From Peptoniphilus_E sp964345555 (GTDB lineage Bacteria > Bacillota > Clostridia > Tissierellales > Peptoniphilaceae), in contig CAYFRD010000003.1 in NCBI GenBank assembly GCA_964345555.1, positions 7,913 through 71,912 of the forward strand: a stretch of DNA of 64,000 nt, given 5' to 3'. The notes beneath the pieces were generated by a model that searched no databases, was not told the origin of the DNA, and was given only the letters and a program-made list of their open reading frames with translations. This document shows positions 50,890-59,843 of the stretch, in pieces. Each line of letters starts with the position of its first letter. Positions within the stretch are counted from its first letter, which is position 1. The position numbers and the translations under genes are program-made.

Positions 50890-51796
50890 TTCTTTTACCT
50901 ACTATAAGAACCCATTGATTTTTTTCTTTGATTTCCAAAATTTCCATATCCTGCTTTTTCAAGACGTCTTTCATAAATTCAGTCTTTTCTTTTATTATAC
51001 CTGAAAAAATAAACATTCCGTCTTTTTCCAAATGTTTATTTAAATCAGGCACCATTTCCGAAATTATCTCGGCTATTATATTGGAAATTATTATATTCGC
51101 CTTTCCCTCGACTACATCAAGTAGATTACCTTTATAAACTTCTAATTTATCTCCCACACAGTTAAGTTTCTTGTTGTTATTGGTTGCAGTGATACAGTTT
51201 TCATCTATATCCACACAAAGTGCAGAACTTGCGCCAAGTTTAAGAGCAGCTATGCCAAGTATTCCACTTCCACAACCTATGTCAAAAACCTTATCGCCTT
51301 TTTTTATATATTTTTCAACAGCTTCAAGGCATAGATAAGTAGTTTCATGCATTCCTGTCCCGAAGGCCATCCCGGGATCTATTTCTACAATGGCCCTGTC
51401 ATCTGCATTGTCGTAGTTTTCCCAAAGAGGTTTGATGGCGATATTATCTCCGACTTCAATAACATGGTAGTATTTTTTCCAATTGTTTGCCCAGTCTTCA
51501 TCGTCCTGTTCCTCTAGAGTAACCTCTCCTAAGTTTTCAGATTCAATGCCAGCTTTTAGCTTTTCATATTCCTCATGTTCCTTAGGTGAAAAATATATTT
51601 TTAATAGAACTTTCCCCATTTCTATTTTGAAAATGTCATCTTCTATAAAATCCCAACTTTTTTCATCTTCATTTAATTCATCATATACTTGTTCACCGTA
51701 TTCTTCATAAATAAAAATATTTTTTGAATTTAAGTAGTCTATTAATTTCTCTCTATTGTCTATATCCGAATTTATTTTTAATTCAATATACTTCAT
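50882..51796 (-). CDS. prmA: Ribosomal protein L11 methyltransferase
   Basis: 304 residues. The N-terminal substrate-recognition domain (about 1-95) precedes a Rossmann methyltransferase with AFGTGMHETTYLCL, KVFDIGCGSGILGIAALKLG and NIIISNIIAEII. It trimethylates ribosomal protein L11. The start follows AAGGAGAG. It lies just after the dnaJ terminator, so its transcription may rely on partial readthrough or on an unseen promoter. Confidence 0.95.
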   Translation of the reverse strand: MKYIELKINSDIDNREKLIDYLNSKNIFIYEEYGEQVYDELNEDEKSWDFIEDDIFKIEMGKVLLKIYFSPKEHEEYEKLKAGIESENLGEVTLEEQDDEDWANNWKKYYHVIEVGDNIAIKPLWENYDNADDRAIVEIDPGMAFGTGMHETTYLCLEAVEKYIKKGDKVFDIGCGSGILGIAALKLGASSALCVDIDENCITATNNNKKLNCVGDKLEVYKGNLLDVVEGKANIIISNIIAEIISEMVPDLNKHLEKDGMFIFSGIIKEKTEFMKDVLKKQDMEILEIKEKNQWVLIVGKRNV

Positions 51797-51810
51797 AAAT
51801 CTCTCCTTAC

Positions 51811-51844
51811 AAAAAAATAGACAAAATCCTCAGATATTGTCTAT
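51811..51844 (-). terminator. Terminator of dnaJ
   Basis: Minus strand ATAGACAA / TTGTCTAT stem (51844-51837 with 51824-51817) followed by TTTTTT. It begins inside the dnaJ stop codon region and ends 15 bases before the prmA start. Confidence 0.8.
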
Positions 51845-52956
51845 TCAAAAAATTCTTTAACTTTACTGAAAAATCCCTTTTCTTCCTTTTCCGCAGTATT
51901 ACTTTTATTTCGCAGTTCTTCCAATAGGGATTTTTGTTCATCAGTTATTTTCTTTGGAATAATTATGTCTACAGTAAAATATAAATCTCCCTTTCCCGAG
52001 CCTCTGACCTTGCCAACTCCTTCATTTTTTAATTTAAAGGTCGTGCCTCCCTGTGTTCCCTTAGGCACTTCGAAATCAGTCAGCTTTGTAAGGGTGGGCA
52101 CTTGTATCTTGCCGCCCAGTACAGCATCCATATAGGTTATTGGCATATTGAAATAAAGATCGTATCCTCTTCTTTTAAAGACAGCATCTTCACGGACAGT
52201 TATATAAATAAACAAATCTCCACTTGGTCCGCCATTTTCTCCGGCATGACCCTCTCCGTTCATGGAAATGATGGTGCCGTTGTCCACTCCTGCAGGAATC
52301 TTCACCTTGATTTTTTTAGAGATGATTTCCTTTCCTGTGCCATTGCACTTGGTGCAAGGTTCTTCTATTATTTCTCCGGAGCCTCCGCATTTATCACAAG
52401 TCACCACTCTGATAAATCTGCCGAATGCCGAGGATGTTTGCATTTGAACCTGTCCCGAACCACCACATTTATCACAAGTGTGCTTATGTGTTCCCGGTTC
52501 TGTCCCTTCACCTTCACACCTGCTGCAAGTTTCCCTGCGTCTTACGTTTATTTCCTTTTCTACTCCGAAAACCGCTTCTCTGAATTCCAGATTTACATCA
52601 TATCTTATATCTGGACCTTTTTTAGGACGTTTTTTTTCATAGGAAGTTCTTTCCTCTCTAAAACCGCCTCCGAACATATCGAAGAGATCTCCGAATATAT
52701 CAGAAAAACCGCCAAAACCGCTGTCTTGATAGTTTTGTTTTACTCCGTCCTCCCCATAAAGGTCATATGTTGCCCTTTTGTTGTCATCAGATAACACTTC
52801 ATAAGCAATGTTTATTTCTTTAAATTTTTTTTCAGCTTCTTTATCACCGTTATTTAAATCAGGATGATATTTTTTAGCTAACTTTTTATAGGATTTTTTT
52901 ATTTCAACCAGAGTCGCTTTGCGATCGACTTCAAGTATTTCATAAAAATCTCTCAA
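51841..52956 (-). CDS. dnaJ: Chaperone protein DnaJ
   Basis: 371 residues. J domain (about 1-68) with the HPD motif in KKYHPDLNNGDKEAE, a Gly/Phe-rich region (about 70-95), four CxxCxGxG zinc repeats (about 130-205) and the C-terminal peptide-binding domains. It delivers substrates to DnaK and stimulates its ATPase. ATG 52959 touches the GGGGTGAG site, whereas TTG 52956 has a 5-base spacing and gives the usual MRDFYEIL start; the difference is one residue. A strong terminator separates it from dnaK. Confidence 0.95.
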   Translation of the reverse strand: MRDFYEILEVDRKATLVEIKKSYKKLAKKYHPDLNNGDKEAEKKFKEINIAYEVLSDDNKRATYDLYGEDGVKQNYQDSGFGGFSDIFGDLFDMFGGGFREERTSYEKKRPKKGPDIRYDVNLEFREAVFGVEKEINVRRRETCSRCEGEGTEPGTHKHTCDKCGGSGQVQMQTSSAFGRFIRVVTCDKCGGSGEIIEEPCTKCNGTGKEIISKKIKVKIPAGVDNGTIISMNGEGHAGENGGPSGDLFIYITVREDAVFKRRGYDLYFNMPITYMDAVLGGKIQVPTLTKLTDFEVPKGTQGGTTFKLKNEGVGKVRGSGKGDLYFTVDIIIPKKITDEQKSLLEELRNKSNTAEKEEKGFFSKVKEFFE

Positions 52957-52998
52957 CATCTCACCCCATTTTAATTAACTATTTTACATCTTTTTACT

Positions 52999-53037
52999 CA
53001 AAAAATAAAGCTAAATCATTGAAGATTTAGCTTTATT
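52999..53037 (-). terminator. Strong terminator between dnaK and dnaJ
   Basis: Minus strand 14-bp perfect stem AATAAAGCTAAATC / GATTTAGCTTTATT (53037-53024 with 53017-53004) followed by TTTTTGAG, 9 bases after the dnaK stop. Confidence 0.88.
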
Positions 53038-53045
53038 GGTTCTTC

Positions 53046-54869
53046 TTATTCTTCGTCTTCGTCTACAACTTCGTAGTCGGCATCTACTACATCTTCTTCA
53101 GGACTCTTTTGGCCTTGAGCTTGATCTTGTGCTCCAGTATTTTTATATAATTCTTCCGATATTGCATAGAAGGCCTTTGTCAGTTCTTCAGTTTTTGATT
53201 TTATTTCATCGACATTATCAGAATCTTTAACTTCTTTAAGGGCTTCTATTGCTTTTTCAATTTTTTCTTTATCTTCAGCTTTAATTTTGTCCTTGACTTC
53301 TTCAAGAGTGGATTCTGATTGGTAAATCATGGAGTCGGCATTGTTTCTCGCTTCAATCAACTCCTTCTTCTTGTTGTCCTCTTGTGCATACATTTCAGCT
53401 TCTTTTACTTTTTTGTCGATTTCTTCATCTGTCAAGTTAGTTGAAGAAGTGATAGTTATCTTTTGTTCCTTGCCTGTTCCCAAATCCTTGGCAGATACAT
53501 TTACTATGCCGTTTGCATCTATATCAAAGGTTACTTCTATTTGCGGAATTCCCCTTCTTGCAGGAGCAATTCCTTCTAATTGGAATCTTCCCAAAGTCAC
53601 GTTGTCCGATGCCATTTGTCTTTCGCCTTGAAGCACATGAATATCTACTGATGTTTGGTTGTCTGTAGCAGTGGTAAATATTTGAGATTTTTTAGTGGGT
53701 ATTGTAGTGTTTCTTTCAATCAATCTCGTTGTAACTCCGCCCATAGTTTCAATTCCCAAAGATAGAGGTGTTACATCAAGAAGAAGTAAATCTTTTACAT
53801 CACCTGATAATACTCCACCTTGAATTGCTGCTCCAAGAGCCACACATTCATCGGGGTTGATATCCTTTTGGGGTTCTTTGCCTATTAAATTTTTAATACA
53901 AGCTTGTACAGCCGGAATTCTCGTAGAACCCCCCACAAGCAGCACTTTATCTATATCGTTGGCAGTCAATCCTGCATCTTTTAATGCATCCGTTACCGGT
54001 CCTTCAGTCTTTTTCACAAGCTCCTTTGTCAATTCATCGAATTTAGCTCTTGTAAGATCCATGTTCAAATGTAGAGGACCTTCAGCAGTTGCAGTTATGA
54101 ATGGCAAGTTAATGTTTGTGGACATTGTAGATGACAATTCTTTCTTAGCCTTTTCCGCAGCTTCCTTTAATCTTTGCAAGCTCATTTTATCAGCCTTTAG
54201 ATCTACTCCGTGATCTTTTTTGAATTCCGCTGCTATATAATCTATTACCTTATTATCAAAATCATCTCCGCCCAATCTGTTGTTACCTCTTGTGGAGTGT
54301 ACTTCAAATACTCCGTCGGATAATTCAAGTATTGAAACGTCAAAAGTTCCGCCACCCAAATCATATACCATTATGGTTTGAGCTTCAGTATCTTTGTCTT
54401 CTCCATAAGCAAGAGCTGCCGCCGTAGGTTCGTTTACTATTCTCTTTACTTCAAGTCCGGCGATACGTCCTGCGTCCTTTGTAGCTTGTCTTTGTGCATC
54501 TGTAAAATATGCCGGTACTGTGATTACAGCTTCCGTTATTTTTTCTCCCAAGTAACTTTCAGCATCTGATTTTAACTTTTGAAGTATTATAGCTGAAATT
54601 TCTTGCGGTGTATAAGTCTTTCCATCTATTTTAACTTTGAAGTCGGAACCCATTTCTCTCTTAATTGATTGAATCGTTCTGTCAGGGTTTGTAATTGCTT
54701 GTCTTTTTGCTGTTTCTCCAACTAATCTTTCTCCATCTTTAGTAAAGGCTACAACTGACGGTGTGGTTCTGTTCCCTTCTATATTTGGGATGATTATGGA
54801 ATCTCCGCCTTCCATAACTGCCACAGCTGAGTTTGTAGTTCCTAAATCAATTCCTATTATTTTTCCCAT
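53046..54869 (-). CDS. dnaK: Chaperone protein DnaK (Hsp70)
   Basis: 607 residues. The nucleotide-binding domain starts IIGIDLGTTNSAVAVMEGG and has YDLGGGTFDVSILE and LLVGGSTRIPAVQ. The substrate-binding domain follows from about residue 365 with LLLDVTPLSLGIETMGG, and a lid and acidic tail end in EDVVDADYEVVDEDEE. It lacks the N-terminal 24-residue insert of Gram-negative DnaK, as expected for a Gram-positive protein. ATP-driven protein folding in the cytoplasm with GrpE and DnaJ. Start after AAGGAGG. Confidence 0.97.
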   Translation of the reverse strand: MGKIIGIDLGTTNSAVAVMEGGDSIIIPNIEGNRTTPSVVAFTKDGERLVGETAKRQAITNPDRTIQSIKREMGSDFKVKIDGKTYTPQEISAIILQKLKSDAESYLGEKITEAVITVPAYFTDAQRQATKDAGRIAGLEVKRIVNEPTAAALAYGEDKDTEAQTIMVYDLGGGTFDVSILELSDGVFEVHSTRGNNRLGGDDFDNKVIDYIAAEFKKDHGVDLKADKMSLQRLKEAAEKAKKELSSTMSTNINLPFITATAEGPLHLNMDLTRAKFDELTKELVKKTEGPVTDALKDAGLTANDIDKVLLVGGSTRIPAVQACIKNLIGKEPQKDINPDECVALGAAIQGGVLSGDVKDLLLLDVTPLSLGIETMGGVTTRLIERNTTIPTKKSQIFTTATDNQTSVDIHVLQGERQMASDNVTLGRFQLEGIAPARRGIPQIEVTFDIDANGIVNVSAKDLGTGKEQKITITSSTNLTDEEIDKKVKEAEMYAQEDNKKKELIEARNNADSMIYQSESTLEEVKDKIKAEDKEKIEKAIEALKEVKDSDNVDEIKSKTEELTKAFYAISEELYKNTGAQDQAQGQKSPEEDVVDADYEVVDEDEE

Positions 54870-54890
54870 ATATTTTCCTCCTTAAGAGTT

Positions 54891-55457
54891 TTATTTAGAT
54901 ACTTTGACCATTGCCGGTCTTAGCACTTTTTCTCCAATTAAATATCCTTTTTGTAAAACATCTATGATTATGCCTTCTTCTACTCCTTCTTTTTCTTCAA
55001 CAAGAACAGCGTGGTGTAAATTGGGGTCGAATTTTATATTTTCTGTCTGCATTTCCTTGACATTATTTCTGTCCAGCAGATCTATCATTTGTTTATAGAT
55101 AAGTTCAACGCCTTCTTTGTATTTTTCGTCTTCAGCTTCAGAACTGAGAGCTCTTTCAAAATTGTCTATGATATTTAAGAAATCCGTCAATACTTTCTTA
55201 CTCCCAAGTTCAATGTAGTCCTTTCTCTCCTGTTCGGTTCTCCTCTTATAATTTATAAAATCTGCTTGAAGTCTGAGCAAATTGTTCTTTAAAGATTCCA
55301 TTTCACTTTCTTCTTGGGATTCGGTCTGTTCTTCATCTTTCAGTTCTTCCTGAAGATTTTCTTTTAAATTATCTTCTTGAACATCTTCAATATCTTCAAT
55401 TTTTTCCTCTAATATTTCTTCAGTGTTTTCATTGTTTAAATTTTTATTGTCCGTCAC
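54891..55457 (-). CDS. grpE: Nucleotide exchange factor GrpE
   Basis: 188 residues. An acidic, low-complexity N-terminus (about 1-50), a long coiled coil (about 50-115, SLKNNLLRLQADFINYKRR) and the C-terminal beta wing with NLHHAVLVEEKEGVEEGII and VLQKGYLIGEKVLRPAMVKV. It releases ADP from DnaK. The start codon is GTG (55457), preceded by GAGGTG. It is 4 bases after hrcA and 21 before dnaK. Confidence 0.94.
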   Translation of the reverse strand: MTDNKNLNNENTEEILEEKIEDIEDVQEDNLKENLQEELKDEEQTESQEESEMESLKNNLLRLQADFINYKRRTEQERKDYIELGSKKVLTDFLNIIDNFERALSSEAEDEKYKEGVELIYKQMIDLLDRNNVKEMQTENIKFDPNLHHAVLVEEKEGVEEGIIIDVLQKGYLIGEKVLRPAMVKVSK

Positions 55458-55461
55458 CTAA

Positions 55462-56496
55462 TCACCTCACAATACTATTTATTGTCTTAGTTATGTTGTA
55501 ACTAACCATCCATACTATCCTCACGCATTCTCTGTAATTCAATCTCAAAGGTCCTATTATCCCGAGAATGCCGTTGTTTTGATTATTAGACTTAAATGTC
55601 GATCTTATTATGGAATTTTCCTTTAATAAATTTGCTGAATTTTCGCTTCCTATAATAACACTAAAATCACTGACATTATCTTCATCATTAATAATCTCCA
55701 AAATAGCATTTTTATCTTGTACTAAACTCATAAATTCCTTAGCTCTTTTGACATCAAAATACTCTTTGAAATTCAGGATATTTGTAAGACCGTCATAGTA
55801 AAAATTAACTGCACTGACCTTATCGTCAAACTTGGATATTCTGTTTATGATATTGGCAATAAAATCTTTGTAATTTACCAAATTTCCCTTGAGAATTATC
55901 TTTAATTTTTCAATTTTATCTATATCTGTCCCGACAAAATACTGATTCAAAGTGTTGCATATCGAATATAGTTCAGGCTCACTTATGAATGTATCAATAT
56001 CCATGAGCTGATGCTCTACTACACCCTTATTTCCGATGATTATCAGCAATACCGAATGTTTATCTATCTTGAAAAGTTGAATTAATTTGATTTTTGTATC
56101 GGGTCTCTTAAAGGATATTAAATAAGATGTACAATTGGTAAGCTCCGCCAAAATTCTGGTTGCATTTTCATATATGTCGCTTATCTTCGTAACTCCTTCA
56201 AGAAGCATCGCCTCTATCTCTTCAAATTCCTCTTCATAGTATTCAAAAATCGAATCGTCCTTTACAAGTTCATCCACGAAAAATCTATAAGCTTTGTCGG
56301 AGGGTACTCTGCCCGCCGATGTGTGAGGCTTGTTCAGATAACCTAAATCTTCCAAATCCGCCATTTCGTTCCTAATCGTCGCCGAGCTTATCCCCAGATC
56401 AAATTCCTTGGTTAAAGTTCTTGACCCCACAGGATTTGACGAGCTGATATAGGAATTTATTATCGCATTTAAAATTTCTATTTTTCTCTTATCCAA
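55462..56496 (-). CDS. hrcA: Heat-shock transcriptional repressor HrcA
   Basis: 344 residues. An N-terminal winged helix (about 1-75, with EFDLGISSATIRNEMADLEDLGYLNKPHTSAGR-like sequence including the GRVPSD motif), a GAF-like domain and a C-terminal region ending in IIGPLRLNYRECVRIV. It binds CIRCE and represses the hrcA-grpE-dnaK genes, depending on GroEL in other species. The start codon is TTG at 56496 with AAGGTG upstream; the CIRCE element lies 16 bases before it, so the operon is autoregulated. Confidence 0.95.
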   Translation of the reverse strand: MDKRKIEILNAIINSYISSSNPVGSRTLTKEFDLGISSATIRNEMADLEDLGYLNKPHTSAGRVPSDKAYRFFVDELVKDDSIFEYYEEEFEEIEAMLLEGVTKISDIYENATRILAELTNCTSYLISFKRPDTKIKLIQLFKIDKHSVLLIIIGNKGVVEHQLMDIDTFISEPELYSICNTLNQYFVGTDIDKIEKLKIILKGNLVNYKDFIANIINRISKFDDKVSAVNFYYDGLTNILNFKEYFDVKRAKEFMSLVQDKNAILEIINDEDNVSDFSVIIGSENSANLLKENSIIRSTFKSNNQNNGILGIIGPLRLNYRECVRIVWMVSYNITKTINSIVR

Positions 56497-56511
56497 GATA
56501 TCACCTTATTG

Positions 56512-56538
56512 TTAGCACTCTATCAGATCGAGTGCTAA
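56512..56538 (-). promoter_or_regulatory. CIRCE operator (HrcA-binding site)
   Basis: TTAGCACTC (56512-56520), 9-base spacer, GAGTGCTAA (56530-56538): the perfect consensus CIRCE inverted repeat, between promoter and hrcA start. Confidence 0.97.
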
Positions 56539-56551
56539 AGCTTATGCTTAT

Positions 56552-56580
56552 ATATTACATTGTTGGTCAAAGATTGTCAA
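56552..56580 (-). promoter_or_regulatory. Sigma-A promoter of the hrcA-grpE-dnaK operon
   Basis: Minus strand TTGACA (56580-56575), 17-base spacer, TAATAT (56557-56552), placed so that CIRCE covers the transcript start. Confidence 0.88.
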
Positions 56581-56620
56581 GGCTTTAAAATAAAATTTTT
56601 AAATTTATTTGTGGTTTCAA

Positions 56621-56680
56621 CAAAAATACAGCAGATAGAAACTGATCTCTTCGAAAACTCAGTTGTCTATCTGCTGTATT
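56621..56680 (-). terminator. Terminator of the yfcC-iadA operon
   Basis: Minus strand AATACAGCAGATAGA...TCTATCTGCTGTATT, a stem of about 15 bp extended by CAACTGAG/ATCAGTTT, followed by TTTGTTG, 16 bases after the iadA stop. Confidence 0.88.
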
Positions 56681-56695
56681 ATGAAAATAATCTAT

Positions 56696-57886
56696 TTAAT
56701 TTTTCTTTTCAAAAAATCCGAATACCACGGGTTTTCCATTTTCCACCATGATTTTTCCTTTAGCAATTACAGTATTGATGTCTAGTGTTTTTTCATCTAA
56801 TAGATTTAAATCTGCATCATAATCAACTTCTATCCTGCCCTTTGATTTTATCTTCAAAATTCTCGCCGGATTGGATGTAAGTCCCTTTATTGCGATTTCA
56901 AGAGGTATATCTTCTCTAAATACGCATTCCTTTATCCCTTCTATCAGACATGATGATGTGCCCACTCCTATGCCCAAGTATTCGCCCTTGTCGTTAAACA
57001 TAGGGAAACTTCCCTGCCCGTCAGATGTGAACGTGAAGTTGTTCAGGTCAATTCCCTCTTGAATCAATCTTTTGACAGCTTTTGAATATCTAACTTCACC
57101 GTATTCTCTCTCCCATAAGTCAGGATCTTCCGCTCCAGAAAAATCACAATACCCTCCACGCTTCATGTATTCAATTCCCTCTTCAAAAAGTTCAGGATTT
57201 CTGCCCATATGTGTAGGAAGAAATTGGCTGATCGGAATTTCAGTTTCATTCACCGCTCTGTTTAAATAGTCTAAATTGGATTTTCCGTCACCCATGTGAA
57301 TATTTACTATACCCGCCTTGCCCGATAACATTCCTCCTACTCTTGCTTCTGATACAAGTCTTACGAATTCCTCAAAGGTAGGTTGAGAAGACCTGTGGTC
57401 TGACAATGCAACTTCCCCTACACCGATTATTTTATCCACAGACATTATATCCTTCATTACATCACCGGTGAGTGTAGGTACGGGGATTCTATAAGCTCCT
57501 GTGTATACATAGGTGCTTATTCCTTCTTCCTCAAGACCTCTCGCCTTTGCCAAAAGAGAGTTAATGTCTCTTCCTATTCCGTCTGTGCCTATAGTTCCCA
57601 CCACTGTCGTTACTCCTGCAGTCGTAAATGTGGTCAAAGTTCCCTCAGGTGTCCTAGTTGCGAATCCTCCTTCGCCACCGCCGCCCATTATGTGGACATG
57701 GCAGTCTATAAACCCCGGTACCAACACTTTGCCTGTTCCATCTATTTCCGTGATTTCTACACTTTCCGGAACTTTTATTTCAATATCGTCTTCTACAGCT
57801 GCTATTTTGTCATTGAATATTAAAATATCTTTTTCCCCGATATAATCGGGAGTATAAGTTTTTACATTTTTAATGATTGTTATCAT
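56696..57886 (-). CDS. iadA: Isoaspartyl dipeptidase (beta-aspartyl-peptidase)
   Basis: 396 residues of the amidohydrolase superfamily. Metal ligands are visible in IDCHVHIMGGGGEGG, NIHMGDG and PTHMGRN, with the catalytic Asp in FTSDGQGS, and the strand LTSNPARILKIKSKGRIEVDYDADL leads into the C-terminal composite domain. It hydrolyses beta-aspartyl dipeptides that arise from protein ageing. It lies 13 bases after the YfcC-type transporter, which suggests uptake and cleavage of such peptides or export of products. This two-gene operon interrupts the hrcA-lepA neighbourhood. Confidence 0.93.
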   Translation of the reverse strand: MITIIKNVKTYTPDYIGEKDILIFNDKIAAVEDDIEIKVPESVEITEIDGTGKVLVPGFIDCHVHIMGGGGEGGFATRTPEGTLTTFTTAGVTTVVGTIGTDGIGRDINSLLAKARGLEEEGISTYVYTGAYRIPVPTLTGDVMKDIMSVDKIIGVGEVALSDHRSSQPTFEEFVRLVSEARVGGMLSGKAGIVNIHMGDGKSNLDYLNRAVNETEIPISQFLPTHMGRNPELFEEGIEYMKRGGYCDFSGAEDPDLWEREYGEVRYSKAVKRLIQEGIDLNNFTFTSDGQGSFPMFNDKGEYLGIGVGTSSCLIEGIKECVFREDIPLEIAIKGLTSNPARILKIKSKGRIEVDYDADLNLLDEKTLDINTVIAKGKIMVENGKPVVFGFFEKKN

Positions 57887-57899
57887 AAATTATCATTCC

Positions 57900-59612
57900 T
57901 TATTGAAAGTTGATTGATACTGCTATGAACAATACTATACATCCTATTACAAATAGGAACAATTGCATCTTTGCTTGGAATTTCGCCCATTTAGACCAAT
58001 CAATTCCTGCAACTCCCAAAACTCCTATCAAACTTGCACTTACAGGAGTAAAGGCATCTACGAATCCTGCTCCCATTTGGTAAGCAAGTACAGCAATTTG
58101 TCTGGAAACTCCTACCAAGTCGGAAAGAGGTGCCATTATCGGCATTGTAAGAGCCGCCTGTCCTGAGTTGGATGTTACAACTAAATTGAAGCAGCTTTGG
58201 AAAATATACATTCCCACCGCAGCTATGAACTTAGGCACTCCTTGTAATAGGCTTCCCATGGAGTTAAGTATTGTGTTCAAAGCAGAGAAGCTGTTTGCAT
58301 CGCTACCGCCCAGCACGATCAGTATTCCCTTTGCCATACCTACTACAACTGCCGTTCCTGCAAGTCCCGCCGCTCCTTTTTGAAATTCAGCGGCCATTGA
58401 ATTTATGGTCATATCATTTAATTTGAAAATACATGCCGTTATGCCTGCGACAAATCCCATTACAAAGAATTGTGAAGCTATTTCGGGAATGTAGTATCCC
58501 TTGGACATTACTCCCCATATGATCCAAATCAATACCGCAAGCATTTCCAATAAAATTATCTTATGTCCCAGTTTAAATTCTTGGGCTGATTTATCTTCAT
58601 GGAATCTTGTTCTTACCTTATTGTCTATTTCATACATTGGAGACGATGTTGGATTTTTTCTTATCTTTTCCGCATAGTACATCATGTATGCCGCCGCAAG
58701 TCCTGTTACTATGAACCAGCAGGCAAGTCTGAATCCCGCTCCCGACAGAACCGGAATTCCTGCAATACCTTGTGCAATCGCCACACTGAATGGGCTCATC
58801 CAAGATACAGCATTTCCAACTTGTGATGCAACAAAGGTAACTGTAACCGCAACGATCGAATCATATCCCAGTGCTATTACAAAGGGCACCATGACCATTG
58901 AGAAGGGGACAACTTCTTCACTCATTCCGAAAGTAGCTCCTCCCAAGGAGAACAGATAGAATAAAAGAGGCAGTGCCAATCTTTCAAGTCCCTTGGATTT
59001 GTCAATAAAGGCATAGATCCCTGCATCTATGGCTCCTGTAGCCATGATGATTTCAAAAGCTCCTCCAACTACCAACAGCAAAGCTACAATTCCTACAGCC
59101 GAACCGTACTTATCTCCTGTTACCAAACCTTCAAACACATAATTCAAGAACCCGAATCCGCCGAAATCATCAGTTCCCCAAATTCCTGCAGTCTTATTGA
59201 GTTTCTTAGAAGTATCATAAAAGTCTTCTCCGTAAATTTCATACAATACATCATCTGTAAGACCTACTCCGTCTAAATCCCCTTGGGTGAACTTTTGCGG
59301 ATTAGATGCCATGTATTCATTAAACGCCTCAACGTCAACTTCGTTTTCTTCCAACAGAGCTTCATTTTCTAACAGTTTAGGCAAGTTTCCCGATAAAAAT
59401 TCTTCGTTTAAATTGTATTTATATCTGAAAGTTTCAGCTCTCAAAACTGTCCTGGTTTTAATTTCTCCTGTTGAATCTTTATACTCTACTTCGTGCGTTG
59501 AAAACTTTCCTGCAGGTACCAAAAAAGTAAGTAGCCAAGAAAGTACTACGACTACAAAAATAATTGCATATGTGTGTGGTGTTTTAAATTTTGTTAATTT
59601 TTTCTCGCTCAT
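57900..59612 (-). CDS. YfcC-family transporter next to isoaspartyl dipeptidase
   Basis: 570 residues with about 12 membrane helices. It shares with the arc-operon carrier the segments FSLGGATFGMSEEVVPFSMV and, near the C-terminus, TSNSGQAALTMPIMAPLSDLVG. A hydrophilic insert of about 110 residues (about 40-150) between the first two helices, absent from the shorter paralogue, is predicted to lie outside or in a large loop. Substrate unknown; the neighbouring dipeptidase points to a peptide or amino acid. ATG 59612 (MSEKK) is chosen over ATG 59618, which abuts AAGGAGG. Confidence 0.85.
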   Translation of the reverse strand: MSEKKLTKFKTPHTYAIIFVVVVLSWLLTFLVPAGKFSTHEVEYKDSTGEIKTRTVLRAETFRYKYNLNEEFLSGNLPKLLENEALLEENEVDVEAFNEYMASNPQKFTQGDLDGVGLTDDVLYEIYGEDFYDTSKKLNKTAGIWGTDDFGGFGFLNYVFEGLVTGDKYGSAVGIVALLLVVGGAFEIIMATGAIDAGIYAFIDKSKGLERLALPLLFYLFSLGGATFGMSEEVVPFSMVMVPFVIALGYDSIVAVTVTFVASQVGNAVSWMSPFSVAIAQGIAGIPVLSGAGFRLACWFIVTGLAAAYMMYYAEKIRKNPTSSPMYEIDNKVRTRFHEDKSAQEFKLGHKIILLEMLAVLIWIIWGVMSKGYYIPEIASQFFVMGFVAGITACIFKLNDMTINSMAAEFQKGAAGLAGTAVVVGMAKGILIVLGGSDANSFSALNTILNSMGSLLQGVPKFIAAVGMYIFQSCFNLVVTSNSGQAALTMPIMAPLSDLVGVSRQIAVLAYQMGAGFVDAFTPVSASLIGVLGVAGIDWSKWAKFQAKMQLFLFVIGCIVLFIAVSINFQ

Positions 59613-59637
59613 AAACATCCTCCTTATTGTTCATATT

Positions 59638-59666
59638 ATTATAACCCTTTGTAACAATGTAAACAA
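59638..59666 (-). promoter_or_regulatory. Sigma-A promoter of the yfcC-iadA operon
   Basis: Minus strand TTGTTT (59666-59661), 17-base spacer, TATAAT (59643-59638), 25 bases before the start codon. Imperfect TGTAACA/TGTAAACA repeats overlap the -35 and spacer. Confidence 0.78.
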
Positions 59667-59748
59667 ATACTAAATTTCATTTGCAATAAAACAACGCAAA
59701 TCACATTTGAATTAATTTTTAATGTTGTTTCTCAAATCTACCCTATTA

Positions 59749-59777
59749 TTTAATTTATGATTAATCTGTGTTAAAAT
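59749..59777 (+). promoter_or_regulatory. Candidate promoter of lepB-lepA-hemW
   Basis: Plus strand TTTAAT (59749-59754), 17-base spacer, TAAAAT (59772-59777). Weak -35; the only reasonable match in the divergent gap. Confidence 0.35.
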
Positions 59778-59843
59778 ACTTGTTAGTTCAATTTAACTTT
59801 TAAAAAAATTACACATTTCATAAATTTATGTCAGGAGAATTAG

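Noticed and set aside
52102..52794. Long plus-strand frame of 230 residues
   Set aside because: Antisense to dnaJ, no ribosome-binding site, and the composition is that of a reversed coding strand.
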